24,412 nt of DNA from Candidatus Dadabacteria bacterium (GTDB lineage Bacteria > J088). The stretch is taken from the NCBI GenBank assembly GCA_003695505.1, contig RFIY01000383.1:1-24412 (forward strand). The letters are read 5' to 3'. The notes below the pieces were generated by a model that made no database searches, was not told the DNA's origin, and saw only the letters and a list, made by a program, of their open reading frames with translations. Every line of letters starts with the position of its first letter. Positions within the stretch are counted from its first letter, which is position 1. Shown piece after piece: positions 14,872 through 22,954 of the stretch. Both the position numbers and the translations under genes were made by a program.

Positions 14872-15837
14872 GATCACCACCGCCGCACCAGCGACGCGAC
14901 CACTGCGAATCGCGTCGATCGCGGCCGGCGCATCACGCAGCGGCCAGGTTTCGACATGAACATCCACTGGGGTATGCCGGATCAATGCGAACAGTGATCG
15001 TCCATCCTCGCGCGTGAGGTTGGCGACACTGCGAATCTGACGTTCTTCCCAAAGCAATCGATACGGAAACGACGGAATGTCGGACATATGGATGCCGCCA
15101 CATACAACGATACCGCCTTTGTCGACGGCTTCCAGTGCCCGCGGAACCAGCGCGCCCACCGGCGCAAACAGAATTGCGGCATCAAGCGGCTCAGGCGGGG
15201 GCTCGTCACTACCTGCGGCCCAGAAGGCGCCAAGCTCGCGCGCAAACGCCTGTCCGTCCCGATCGCCGGGCCGGGTAAACGCAAACACCCGTTGCCCCTG
15301 CTGTGTCGCCACCTGACAAAGAATATGCCCGGCTGCTCCGAATCCATAGATACCGAGCGTCCGCGCCTGTCCAGCCAGCCGCCATGCGCGATGCCCGATC
15401 AGGCCGGCGCACAGCAATGGCGCCAGCCGTACGGGATCCTGATCTTCCGGAAGTTCAAAACAGAAACGGGCATCGGCAACCGCATGCGTCGCACATCCTC
15501 CATCACGCGTATAGCCGGTAAACACCGCATGATCGCACAGATTTTCGCGCCCCGTTCGACAAAACCGGCATGTTCCGCAAACACCACCGAGCCACGGCAC
15601 GCCAACGCGCGCGCCGACGGTGATATCGGAGCGAGATTCGATGACCCGACCGACAATCTGGTGTCCGAGTACTCGCGGCTCGGTCAGCGGCAAATCACCA
15701 TCAACGATATGTACGTCGGTACGGCACATGCCGCAAGCTTCGACCTCGAGCAGAACCTCCCCCTCCGCTGGCTGCGGTAGCGGGCGCACCTGTTCACAGA
15801 ATGTCCCTGTATGCGGATCGAACACGATCGCACGCAT
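14860..15837 (-). CDS. Zinc-dependent alcohol dehydrogenase family protein (MDR superfamily)
   Basis: 325 residues. Oxidoreductase of the medium-chain dehydrogenase family. Catalytic zinc ligands C38 (ACGMCRTDVH), H59 (VLGHQIVG) and C143 (LLCAG) are present. The structural zinc site has C87, C90, C93 and C101 in the form C-x2-C-x2-C-x7-C. The coenzyme site is GIYGFGAAGH (162-171); an Arg after the second strand (FAFTRP) hints at NADP(H), as an inference. Start at ATG 15837 (MRAIVFDP), the usual family start; the frame is open 13 codons further upstream without a ribosome site. It begins seven bases after the beta-barrel gene and ends 66 bases before sirC. The substrate cannot be told; zinc alcohol dehydrogenases with this architecture often oxidise primary alcohols. 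Confidence 0.9.
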   Translation of the reverse strand: MRAIVFDPHTGTFCEQVRPLPQPAEGEVLLEVEACGMCRTDVHIVDGDLPLTEPRVLGHQIVGRVIESRSDITVGARVGVPWLGGVCGTCRFCRTGRENLCDHAVFTGYTRDGGCATHAVADARFCFELPEDQDPVRLAPLLCAGLIGHRAWRLAGQARTLGIYGFGAAGHILCQVATQQGQRVFAFTRPGDRDGQAFARELGAFWAAGSDEPPPEPLDAAILFAPVGALVPRALEAVDKGGIVVCGGIHMSDIPSFPYRLLWEERQIRSVANLTREDGRSLFALIRHTPVDVHVETWPLRDAPAAIDAIRSGRVAGAAVVIPEK

Positions 15838-15844
15838 CGTCACT

Positions 15845-17272
15845 TCAGAATGCATACCGTAGTCGCAACCAGACATAACTGTTGTCTGAAAGTGCGCCGT
15901 TTGGCGTATCCTCTGGCCCCGCGAGCAGGTTCACGCCGGCCTGCGCCTGCAAACCTGCAACTGGCGTCTCATAGATCAACGACGGCCCGACCCAGCCGTC
16001 GCCGAGATTGATGTCCCACATCCCGCGCGTCTCCAGCCAGAAACCGCCCTGTCCCAGCCGGGCCCGCATAATACCCAGCGCAATCGCGTTGAAGCGATCA
16101 ATCATGAACAGCTTTTCATCGGTTGCCAGCGCAGCACCGATCAGCGACAACGACCAGAGAAAGCGGTCACTGCTCAATGCATCGAAGCCCGCGAGCACGG
16201 CGAACGCCGGCACGCGAATCAGCTCCAGCGCTTCGGTGAAGGTACTCTGACGCGAAACGGCGATGGCTTCGAAGCGGGCCGTGACCTTTTCCATCGCCCG
16301 CGCGACAGATGCGCCGAACAGCGCCTGCCGCCGCGGTTTCTGCACATACATTGGACTGAATGCGGCAATCTCCTGAAATGCCAGCGAGCGCAACGTTTGC
16401 AGAGGTGTGCGGCCGCGAGCCTGCTCGGCCCGAAGAAACGCACTGAAATCCTTCGTGAAATCTGGTGCAGGCAGGTCCTCGGCGCCAAAAAAACCGATGA
16501 CGTCCAGATCCCAGCCTTCACCGTAGTGCGTCCATCGCAAACCTGCCTCGGCATAGCGCAGGTCGTCCGTCGCCTCCGTCACGAGTCCGGGCGCAATGTC
16601 CTGGTTGAGCGCGGACTCGACAAGGGGGATGTCTTCTGCGCCCTGGAGGTCGCGGATGGCGATTGGCGCCCAGTCGGACTGGTTGCCCGGAAGCCGTGCC
16701 GCCCGATAGAACGGAATCGCAACGACCTCCAGTTCGTTCTGATCACGGTACACGGTCCAGCGCGCCATCGGAATCGGACGCTTCTGGAATTCGTCCTCGA
16801 CGAACAGGTACTCGTCGAAGTCGCCGGGATTCAGTACGTCCAGCAGACTGGGGACGCCCCGGCCCCAGCGGCGGATCTGCTGTCCGACGACCAGTTCCCA
16901 GTCCTTCCGCTCGATGCGCCCCCACGCTTCCCAGAGTTCCGCGTCAAACCGCGCATCGCCCCCGCGGCGCCGCGGCAGCAACTCCCATCGCGCGGCGCCG
17001 GACATGTGCACGGACCACTTGCCTCGCTCGGTGATCTCGACGTCGAGCAGCCCCTTGTTACGCCACTCGTGCAGTTGCTCCCCGTTCAGGTCGTTGACGA
17101 GATCGGCATTCCAGCGCGAATAGACCAGCCCTCCCCAGGTCGCTTCCGGCCCGGAGGGCGCTGCACCCGAAGATCCGAACGGGTCCCAGTCAGCCCGGGC
17201 CGCACCCGCGGCAAACGCGACGAATCCTGCGACAAACAGCAGGATTCGCAAACGACCGGGAGAGCGCGTCAC
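15845..17272 (-). CDS. Outer-membrane beta-barrel protein (DUF1302-like)
   Basis: 475 residues with a signal peptide (LLFVAGFVAFAAGAARA before DWDPFG) and alternating aromatic/polar strands typical of a barrel. The C-terminus SYVWLRLRYAF ends in Phe, the usual BAM signal. Family-like features are a WGRLE/WGRG-type patch (WEAWGRIERKDWELVVGQQI and WGRGVPSLLDVLNPGDFDEY). The true start is the GTG overlapping the LolA-like stop (GTGA); the frame is open 78 codons further upstream but that part overlaps the LolA-like gene. Pairing of a LolA-like periplasmic protein with such a barrel is usual next to RND/MMPL exporters. No exporter is encoded here, so the pump may lie elsewhere. The substrate is unknown. 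Confidence 0.78.
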   Translation of the reverse strand: MTRSPGRLRILLFVAGFVAFAAGAARADWDPFGSSGAAPSGPEATWGGLVYSRWNADLVNDLNGEQLHEWRNKGLLDVEITERGKWSVHMSGAARWELLPRRRGGDARFDAELWEAWGRIERKDWELVVGQQIRRWGRGVPSLLDVLNPGDFDEYLFVEDEFQKRPIPMARWTVYRDQNELEVVAIPFYRAARLPGNQSDWAPIAIRDLQGAEDIPLVESALNQDIAPGLVTEATDDLRYAEAGLRWTHYGEGWDLDVIGFFGAEDLPAPDFTKDFSAFLRAEQARGRTPLQTLRSLAFQEIAAFSPMYVQKPRRQALFGASVARAMEKVTARFEAIAVSRQSTFTEALELIRVPAFAVLAGFDALSSDRFLWSLSLIGAALATDEKLFMIDRFNAIALGIMRARLGQGGFWLETRGMWDINLGDGWVGPSLIYETPVAGLQAQAGVNLLAGPEDTPNGALSDNSYVWLRLRYAF

Positions 17273-18045
17273 CCCTGCTTCATCCGCCGCGTGCTGAAAA
17301 AGTCGGGCGGAAACTGAAGATTGTTCTTCTGCTCGATGATTTCCAGAATGGTCGCGTGCTTCTTGCGAACGTTTTCCATTTTCGTTCGGCGCGCAACCCA
17401 GTAACCATCCACCTGCGCAAGATCTTCGGCCGTCAGGATCTTGAGCAAACCGCGCCCATCGTAGAACTCGATGCGTACGGGAACGTAGTTGTCCTGACGC
17501 ACCCATTGCACGGTTTTCACATAGGGTGCGTCAGCAGGGTTCTTCGGCTTCGATTCGATCACCCAGGCCGGGTGGCCATCGACCGCTTCCTCTCGCAGCA
17601 ACTGATGCGTCCACTGGCCTGGCGCCCGCCCTTCGAGATCCGCAAACGTAAAATCGGTCCCCAGGAAACTCGCATTTTTCTGGCCACCACTGATACGCCG
17701 TGGTTCCTGCTTGAGCGCAGGCATATATAACCACTGGTCGTTGGCGCCACCGGGGTTTTCGACGACCAGCAAGGACACGCCAGCCACATCGCGCGGTTCG
17801 ACGAATCGCAGCAGACTGCGCGCGCCCTCGGGGGTACGGGCGGCAAACATCTCAACGGTACGCTCCTGGCGCGTTTCGCGGCCACCGCGCTGACCGAGCA
17901 GCACCATTTTGACCCGTATGGCGCTCGACTCCGGCGCGGGCTGCGCGGCAACTCTCTCGACAATGTCCTGTGCCGTGGGCCCCGCAATCGCGGGAAGAGG
18001 CAGAAACAGGGTAACGGCAAGCAGCAGTTTTCCGGCGCGTCGCAT
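17269..18045 (-). CDS. LolA-like outer-membrane lipoprotein-sorting family protein
   Basis: 258 residues, secreted. Signal peptide MRRAGKLLLAVTLFLPLPA, cleavage near AIA-GP. The mature part has the LolA-like pattern of the 'outer membrane lipoprotein-sorting protein' group: AQDIVERVAAQP, an R-rich strand (RETRQERTVEMFAAR), SLLRFVEPRDVAGVSLLV, QWLYMPALKQEPRRISGGQK with ASFLGTDFTFADLEGR, then WVIESKPK and RIEFYDGRGLLKILT. These proteins have a hydrophobic half-barrel and are thought to carry lipidic molecules across the periplasm with a partner exporter and barrel. ATG 18045 was chosen for its signal peptide; a GTG at 18066 is possible. The stretch 18046-18181 upstream holds no gene, only a short hairpin (18168-18181) after the preceding gene. 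Confidence 0.87.
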   Translation of the reverse strand: MRRAGKLLLAVTLFLPLPAIAGPTAQDIVERVAAQPAPESSAIRVKMVLLGQRGGRETRQERTVEMFAARTPEGARSLLRFVEPRDVAGVSLLVVENPGGANDQWLYMPALKQEPRRISGGQKNASFLGTDFTFADLEGRAPGQWTHQLLREEAVDGHPAWVIESKPKNPADAPYVKTVQWVRQDNYVPVRIEFYDGRGLLKILTAEDLAQVDGYWVARRTKMENVRKKHATILEIIEQKNNLQFPPDFFSTRRMKQG

Positions 18046-18181
18046 GATCTCAGGGTGTCCTTTCACATCGGGAACAAGGGGCTCCGCAGCAAAGAAGAAA
18101 AAGTATCCGATCCAGGTTCAACGTCGATCGTGGCCATACCTGACGAGACCTTCGAGCACGCATCCGGGTTCCGTTCGGAAC

Positions 18182-18652
18182 TTACAGCGCCCGCAGGCGA
18201 TGGCGCACTTCGGGGTCGAGCCGAATCTCGTCTGGCGGCAACAACATCCAGCCCTCCTCGACACGACGCCAGCGTGCCTCGAGATCGACACATCGCGGCA
18301 ACCAGAGGTACCAACGACCACATAACCGGAGCGTCTGCCGCGCATAGCCGTAAGTGTCGTCCTGCTCGCGGCTGGTTACCGAAACACGGCGCAGCCGCGC
18401 GTCCTGGATGCCCGCGCGATCGACAAGCGCAACCAGATTCAGCAAGAATCGGTCTCGTCCGTCGTGATCGGCGAACAGCGGCGTCAACGCATCCCGCACC
18501 GCACGATGCCTGAGGCGCTTGCCCGTCAGTATCTGCTTCAGCACCTCGATGCGAGCGTCGAGCGGCGTGTCGGCCAGCGCCCGCACCTCGATCGCCCCGG
18601 CAAAACAGACCGCGGCCACCGCGAACATCAAATAACAGCGGATCTTCAACAC
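18182..18652 (-). CDS. Small secreted protein of unknown function
   Basis: 156 residues if it begins at GTG 18652 (TTG 18649 is also possible). A hydrophobic N-terminus (YLMFAVAAVCFAGAIEVRA) ends in a likely signal-peptidase site near ALA-DT. The mature part is about 130 residues, rich in Arg and Leu, with VLKQILTGKRLRHRAVRDAL and two later cysteines (LRLCGRWYLW, PRCVDLEARW). I do not recognise it. It lies in a run of same-strand genes between rlmI (58 bp upstream) and the LolA-like gene (136 bp downstream), perhaps acting in the envelope. No strong ribosome site is visible. Confidence 0.62.
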   Translation of the reverse strand: MLKIRCYLMFAVAAVCFAGAIEVRALADTPLDARIEVLKQILTGKRLRHRAVRDALTPLFADHDGRDRFLLNLVALVDRAGIQDARLRRVSVTSREQDDTYGYARQTLRLCGRWYLWLPRCVDLEARWRRVEEGWMLLPPDEIRLDPEVRHRLRAL

Positions 18653-18710
18653 CCGATCATGCTATCAGGTTCGTTTGACGGCGCGGCGCGGAGATCGCAA
18701 CACCGGATGC

Positions 18711-19880
18711 TCAGTCCAGGCGCGCACAGACGAGGAACTTCAGGTAGCTACCCTCGGGAAACGCCGGCAGCACCGGATGATCTGGCCCGGCCCCCGCGCG
18801 CTCGAGTATCTGGATCTGTGTCCCAGCCTGACTCGCTGCCTCGTGAACGATACGCGCAAACTGGCTGTCATCGATGTGGCTCGAACAACTGGCAGCGGCG
18901 AGAAGACCATTCGGAGACAGCATTTGCAGCCCCGCCGTAAACAGGCGGCGGTACGCGCGAATCGCTTTTGGGAGCGCCTGCCGATTGGGCGCGAAGCTGG
19001 GCGGATCAATAATCACGAGATCGGCCGTATCGGGCGCACGTTCCGTCAGCCAGTCGAACGCATCCGCCGTCACGAATGTCCATTCCGCCGGATCGAGACC
19101 GTTCAGCGCGAAATTGCGCTGAGCGGCAGCAATCGCCGGCCCGCTGATATCGACGCTGGTGACTTCGCGTGCGCCTCCCAGAGCCGCGGCGAGGCTGAAC
19201 CCGCCGGTGTAACAAAAGACATTGACCACACGCTGCCCTCGCGCAAGCTCGAACACGCGCCTGCGGTTTTCGCGTTGATCGATGAACCAGCCCGTCTTTT
19301 GCCCCTGCAGGACATCAGCCTCCATCTGCCAGTGATGCTCACGGCAGACGAGCGCTTCATCGATCGCACCGAAACAGATTTCGGCAGTGCCGCCACGACG
19401 CCGATTCCGGCGATGAACGAGCGCGCGCACGGCTGGGGCAGCCCGGCGCACCGCATCGACGAGCAACGGCAAACGCGCCTCGGCGGCAAGGCCATCGGTG
19501 CGGACGACGAGGACGTCCTGATACCGATCGATCTGCCACCCCGGTAACCGATCCGCTTCCCCATGTACGAGTCGAAACGCCTCGACATCGCGCGGCACCA
19601 CGCGCGCCCGCAGCGCAGCCGCCCGCCTCAGGCGCGCCTCGATCACACTGACATCATCGGGGCGTTCCGCCTCATTGGTTGACCAGACCCGTACGGCGAT
19701 ATTGGCATCCGGCTCATAGATGCCCGAGGCAACAAACCCCTGACGATCAAAGATCTGGCAGGCCATACCGGGTTCAGCCACCGGAAGCGCCTGGAGCGCC
19801 CCGGCGTAGATCCAGGGATGGCCGGCTTCAATGGCCGATCGCAGCGATTTCTTCAGCTTGAGGCGCAAGGGTGCAGTCAT
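18711..19880 (-). CDS. rlmI: Class I SAM-dependent rRNA methyltransferase, RlmI-like (23S rRNA m5C)
   Basis: 389 residues. The N-terminal PUA-type domain (about 4-75: LRLKLKKSLRSAIEAGHPWI onward) binds RNA. A central domain (VPRDVEAFRLVHGEADRLPG) leads to GQKTGWFIDQRENRR (193-207). The Rossmann methyltransferase has motif I VVNVFCYTGGFSLAAALGGA (218-237), VDIS, motif IV LVIIDPPSF (288-296) and the catalytic cysteine C332 in ASCSSHI. RlmI methylates C1962 of E. coli 23S rRNA; the same target here is an inference. The ATG overlaps the glycosyltransferase stop (ATGA). The frame is open 65 codons further upstream, inside that gene, and is not used. Confidence 0.93.
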   Translation of the reverse strand: MTAPLRLKLKKSLRSAIEAGHPWIYAGALQALPVAEPGMACQIFDRQGFVASGIYEPDANIAVRVWSTNEAERPDDVSVIEARLRRAAALRARVVPRDVEAFRLVHGEADRLPGWQIDRYQDVLVVRTDGLAAEARLPLLVDAVRRAAPAVRALVHRRNRRRGGTAEICFGAIDEALVCREHHWQMEADVLQGQKTGWFIDQRENRRRVFELARGQRVVNVFCYTGGFSLAAALGGAREVTSVDISGPAIAAAQRNFALNGLDPAEWTFVTADAFDWLTERAPDTADLVIIDPPSFAPNRQALPKAIRAYRRLFTAGLQMLSPNGLLAAASCSSHIDDSQFARIVHEAASQAGTQIQILERAGAGPDHPVLPAFPEGSYLKFLVCARLD

Positions 19881-20563
19881 TCGGATGGAGGCTCCGGCTG
19901 GTAGTGAGGCAGAAGGCGATCGGGGGCATGACCAAGGACGAGGTAACGAAACAGCAACGACCAGTTGCCAAACGTTCGTCGCCACGGGCCGTCCCGTTCC
20001 CAGCGCCGCGCATTGGTGACCACCGAAGCCCGCAGCAGATGGGGCGACATCCCGGCTTCGATGAAGCGGCGACACAGCGCGACATCCTCCATCAGCGGAA
20101 TATCCGGAAACCCACCGACCTGTTCGTATGCATCCTTGCGAAAGAACATGGCCTGATCACCATACACGAGATGAAACAGACGAATCCGCAATCGGACACC
20201 GAACTCGATGATCCGGTAGACCCTGGCCGGATGATCGATCGCCAGGTGAAACGCGCCAAACGGCACCTCATCGAGTGCCCGTTCGACCTGCCGAACGCCA
20301 TCTTCGGGGACGCGAGTATCGGCATGCACGACCCAGACGCCATCTGTTCGCACGGCCGCAACACCCGCCGCCAGTTGCGCTCCGCGGCCCGGCGATGACC
20401 GCACAACGTGTGCGCCGGCCCGCACGGCGGCCTCGACCGTGTCGTCGGTACTGCCACCATCGGCGACAATCAGCGCGGCCGGGCGCTGCCGAAGCAGCGT
20501 CTGCACGACGTCACCAATCCGCGCCCCCTCGTTCAGCGCCGGAATCACGATGGAGATCTCCAT
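19877..20563 (-). CDS. Family 2 glycosyltransferase, TIGR04283 (arsenosugar-biosynthesis-type) like
   Basis: 228 residues, GT-A fold. Seen: ISIVIPALNEGARIG (3-17), VADGGSTDDT (33-42), SSPGRGAQLAAG (56-67), the metal-binding HADTRVP (80-86), a GDQAMFFRKDAYEQVGGFP stretch (135-153) and LMEDVALCRRF (157-167) with the acidic catalytic pair. This combination is that of the TIGR04283 group, named for arsenosugar biosynthesis but also common beside lipid and polysaccharide genes. No arsenite methylase or radical SAM protein is nearby, so an arsenic role is not supported here. The ATG shares one base with the upstream stop (TGATG). Confidence 0.88.
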   Translation of the reverse strand: MEISIVIPALNEGARIGDVVQTLLRQRPAALIVADGGSTDDTVEAAVRAGAHVVRSSPGRGAQLAAGVAAVRTDGVWVVHADTRVPEDGVRQVERALDEVPFGAFHLAIDHPARVYRIIEFGVRLRIRLFHLVYGDQAMFFRKDAYEQVGGFPDIPLMEDVALCRRFIEAGMSPHLLRASVVTNARRWERDGPWRRTFGNWSLLFRYLVLGHAPDRLLPHYQPEPPSE

Positions 20564-21657
20564 CAGCGCTGCTCCCGTGGGGAGAGATCAAAGCCGGTCG
20601 CATAACAGGCGACAACCAGCCACAGACATGGCCCCCACAACAATGGCACTTCGATCAGCGATTCGAGTGCGAACAGGGCCAGCGCCCAGCGGGACGCCTG
20701 CCCCGCTCGCCCTGTTGTCGCTCGCGCCCGAAACGCAACCAGCAACAACAGGCCCGGCAGGCCAGCCTCGACCACCCACCAGAGCAATGTGCTTTCAGGA
20801 TGTAGCGCGCGCCCCGCCGGCGCCGGGAGATGCACGGCCCAGGCTGGAAAGGCCCAGCGAAAGCTGCCGAAGCCTGTGCCCCACGGCCAGGTTTCCCAAA
20901 GCATCACCGCCGCATCGCGCCAGACCGGCAACCGGCCCGAAATGGACGCTACGCCGACCGAGGCCAGCGCCGCGACCCCGACGAATACACTCATGCCGCG
21001 CCAGGTGAATTCACCTGCGGGCCGCTCCGACGATCGCAAACTCCAGAGGACGAGCAGGGTCAGCAGAACCAGCGGCAGCATCGCACCGACCAGCCCCATG
21101 GCCGCGCCGATCAGCAACAGCGACAACCACGGCATGACCTCGGACCCGCGCAATCGTCGCAGCGGCTCGGCAGCCGTCATTGCCAGAAACGTCGCGATGT
21201 GGTTCTCGCCGCCCGCGATGATGCTCCGGCCACTCAGCCGCTCAACGATCACGCTAGCCGCGACGAACAGGCCGAGTCCCCGAATCATGCGGCCAACGTC
21301 GCGACGCCAGCGGCGCCCGCCTCCCAACAGGACGGTCCAGCAGGCTGCACCGGCAAACAGGGCGCCCCAGCGGAGCGACGCCCAGGGCGCGACGGACCAG
21401 CGGTCAAGCGCCGAGCCCGGGGCGTACCAGCCGGCTGGCGTCAGCGCCGCCGCGCGACTGAAGGCAGGCAGTACAGATTGCAGCAGCGCAAGGCCCGCCA
21501 GCAGCGCCCACGCGCGCGCACCTGCGGGCGAACGCCGCGTGACAGCCAGCAAAATCGCACCGCTACCCGCGACCACGAGATCCACTGCCGGTCCGGTCAA
21601 CAGGCGGACACACAGGATCAGAAAAAAGCCAATTATGATAAATTGTTCACGCGGCAC
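20563..21657 (-). CDS. O-antigen ligase-like polytopic membrane protein
   Basis: 364 residues with about ten membrane helices. The family-type region is near the end: WPWGTGFGSFRWAFPAW (a G-x-G-x-F motif in a periplasmic loop), then HPESTLLWWVVEAGLPGLLL, matching the 'H-x-S-x-hydrophobic...E-x-G-x-x-G' pattern of the O-antigen ligase/Wzy superfamily. Such proteins join or polymerise lipid-linked sugar chains at the periplasmic face. The start is GTG 21657, without an obvious ribosome site, 77 bp from the divergent lipoprotein gene. It is first in a long overlapping run with the glycosyltransferase and rlmI, suggesting envelope glycan work for the pair. Confidence 0.75.
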   Translation of the reverse strand: MPREQFIIIGFFLILCVRLLTGPAVDLVVAGSGAILLAVTRRSPAGARAWALLAGLALLQSVLPAFSRAAALTPAGWYAPGSALDRWSVAPWASLRWGALFAGAACWTVLLGGGRRWRRDVGRMIRGLGLFVAASVIVERLSGRSIIAGGENHIATFLAMTAAEPLRRLRGSEVMPWLSLLLIGAAMGLVGAMLPLVLLTLLVLWSLRSSERPAGEFTWRGMSVFVGVAALASVGVASISGRLPVWRDAAVMLWETWPWGTGFGSFRWAFPAWAVHLPAPAGRALHPESTLLWWVVEAGLPGLLLLVAFRARATTGRAGQASRWALALFALESLIEVPLLWGPCLWLVVACYATGFDLSPREQR

Positions 21658-21733
21658 GGTACGTTCGGATGGTATGATTCAAACCTTATTTAAATATCTT
21701 GACACAGGTAGCGCAGTCCGCGATCATGTCGGA
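21658..21733. promoter_or_regulatory. AT-rich divergent promoter region
   Basis: Conspicuously AT-rich for this window (CCTTATTTAAATATCTTGAC, 21684-21703), between divergent genes. On the plus strand TTGACA (21699-21704) is a perfect -35 with GATCAT 17 bp later (21722-21727), placing the transcript start at or near the lipoprotein ATG at 21734. An alternative is TTTAAAT (21689-21695) serving as a -10 for either strand. Confidence 0.4.
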
Positions 21734-22954
21734 ATGCGGCGCCTGTGGTCAATCGGTGCGGCAGCCGTTTGTGCAGTTGCCGTTTCCGCCTGTGGCGGTG
21801 GCGGGGTCAAGCCTCCGCCTCCAGAGTCCCTGAGCATCTCGGGGGTCTCCGCCGCGTGGATTCCAGATGAACGCAGCGTCCGCGTCGGCTGGCTTCCGGT
21901 CGCGCACCCCGACCTGACCGGCTTCCGCATCGAACGTACCGGCCCACTGACACCAACCGGTGCCGTACCAACCAGCGGCATCACCTGGGAACCGATCGCC
22001 GATGTCGACCAGGACGCGTTCTTGTACGATGACCCCGACGCCAAAACTGGCCAGCGCTACGGCTACCGGGTTGGCGCACGGTTTTCCGAAAAAGCTGCGG
22101 TCACGGCAGAGGTCGTGTCCTCGGCCGCATGGGTCGATACCCCGGCGGCATCACTGGCCGAAGCCATTCTTGCTGAAACCGCGCCGGATGTCTGCGTCGC
22201 CGTAACGGACGCCAGCGGCCTGACCCGTGCGCAACTCACCGATGGCCGCTCAGCGCAGGCCGCAACCGTGGCCGCGACGAGTCCGGCGGTGCAGTTCACC
22301 GCGAGAACGTTCGAGCAACGCGAATACCTGTTACGTTGGCGTGTCTATGCACGCAACGAACTGTTTTCGGATATCGGCGCGTTGAATCGGGGGCGACCGG
22401 TCGATACGAATGAACAAACACTGACGCTTCAGCCCGGAACCGTCGAATGCCATGTCGAGCAGCGCACGACGTTCGATTCGATCCACCGCCCGCTCAGTGG
22501 CGATCTGGAAGAAAACGATTACGCGCTGGTCGCCGAGCTGATTCCCTATGGTACAGGTGCATCCTTCACGAAACTGGTCGGCCCGGTGCAACGTGTCGTC
22601 CTGCCAAATGCACAGGCGCGCGCTCACGTCGCATTGACCAATGTCACGCCCGAGCCGGGAAACGTACTTCGCCCCGGCCTGCATCTGGTCCAGGCGAATA
22701 TTGCGTATGGCCTCGATCAGACGATCGGACGCAATGTCAGCGCACAGATTCGCGCAGTCTATTCGGATGGATCGGAATCGCTGCTCGACGTGTTCAGTGA
22801 AGATCCTCAGGCGGCATCCGGAACGATGGTCTATGCCACAGCGATCACCGTCACCGGCGACATGCAGCTTGTGCGTCTGATCGGACGCGCGGGCACAGGC
22901 GCACTCGACTCCGTACTGGCCCAGGATGAGGTGGACTATGTCGTGGCGCCGTGA
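21734..22954 (+). CDS. FnIII-containing lipoprotein
   Basis: 406 residues. Signal peptide MRRLWSIGAAAVCAVAVSAC with lipobox VSAC (Cys20), then GGGGVKPPPP as a flexible tether. A fibronectin type III-like domain is visible at about 33-125 (VSAAWIPDERSVRVGWLPVA, TGFRIERTG, GQRYGYRVGA). The rest (about 150-406) is beta-rich without a recognised motif. The frame is open far upstream in the antisense of the O-antigen-ligase-like gene; that part is rejected for lack of a signal peptide. No good ribosome site precedes the ATG, in keeping with a leaderless or near-leaderless transcript. Its last 17 bases overlap the next lipoprotein gene, suggesting a two-gene operon of surface or periplasmic binding proteins. 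Confidence 0.82.
   Translation: MRRLWSIGAAAVCAVAVSACGGGGVKPPPPESLSISGVSAAWIPDERSVRVGWLPVAHPDLTGFRIERTGPLTPTGAVPTSGITWEPIADVDQDAFLYDDPDAKTGQRYGYRVGARFSEKAAVTAEVVSSAAWVDTPAASLAEAILAETAPDVCVAVTDASGLTRAQLTDGRSAQAATVAATSPAVQFTARTFEQREYLLRWRVYARNELFSDIGALNRGRPVDTNEQTLTLQPGTVECHVEQRTTFDSIHRPLSGDLEENDYALVAELIPYGTGASFTKLVGPVQRVVLPNAQARAHVALTNVTPEPGNVLRPGLHLVQANIAYGLDQTIGRNVSAQIRAVYSDGSESLLDVFSEDPQAASGTMVYATAITVTGDMQLVRLIGRAGTGALDSVLAQDEVDYVVAP
22928..22933 (+). promoter_or_regulatory. Ribosome binding site of the second FnIII/Ig-like lipoprotein
   Basis: GAGGTG four bases before the ATG at 22938 (six from GAGG), lying inside the end of the preceding gene. It supports the overlapping start. Confidence 0.55.

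Noticed and set aside
17273-17506. N-terminal extension of the beta-barrel gene by 78 codons
   Set aside because: It overlaps the LolA-like gene and would place the signal peptide inside the protein; the GTGA-coupled GTG at 17272 is better.
18168-18181. Short palindrome GTTCCGTTCGGAAC after the small secreted protein gene
   Set aside because: Only six pairs and no T-run; too weak to call a terminator.
19877-20563. Arsenosugar biosynthesis locus suggested by the glycosyltransferase subfamily
   Set aside because: No arsenite methyltransferase, radical SAM or phosphorylase gene is next to it; the neighbours are an O-antigen-ligase-like gene and rlmI.
20789-21733. In-frame extension of the FnIII lipoprotein by 315 codons
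   Set aside because: It lies antisense to the O-antigen-ligase-like gene. The true protein starts at a signal peptide and lipobox at 21734.
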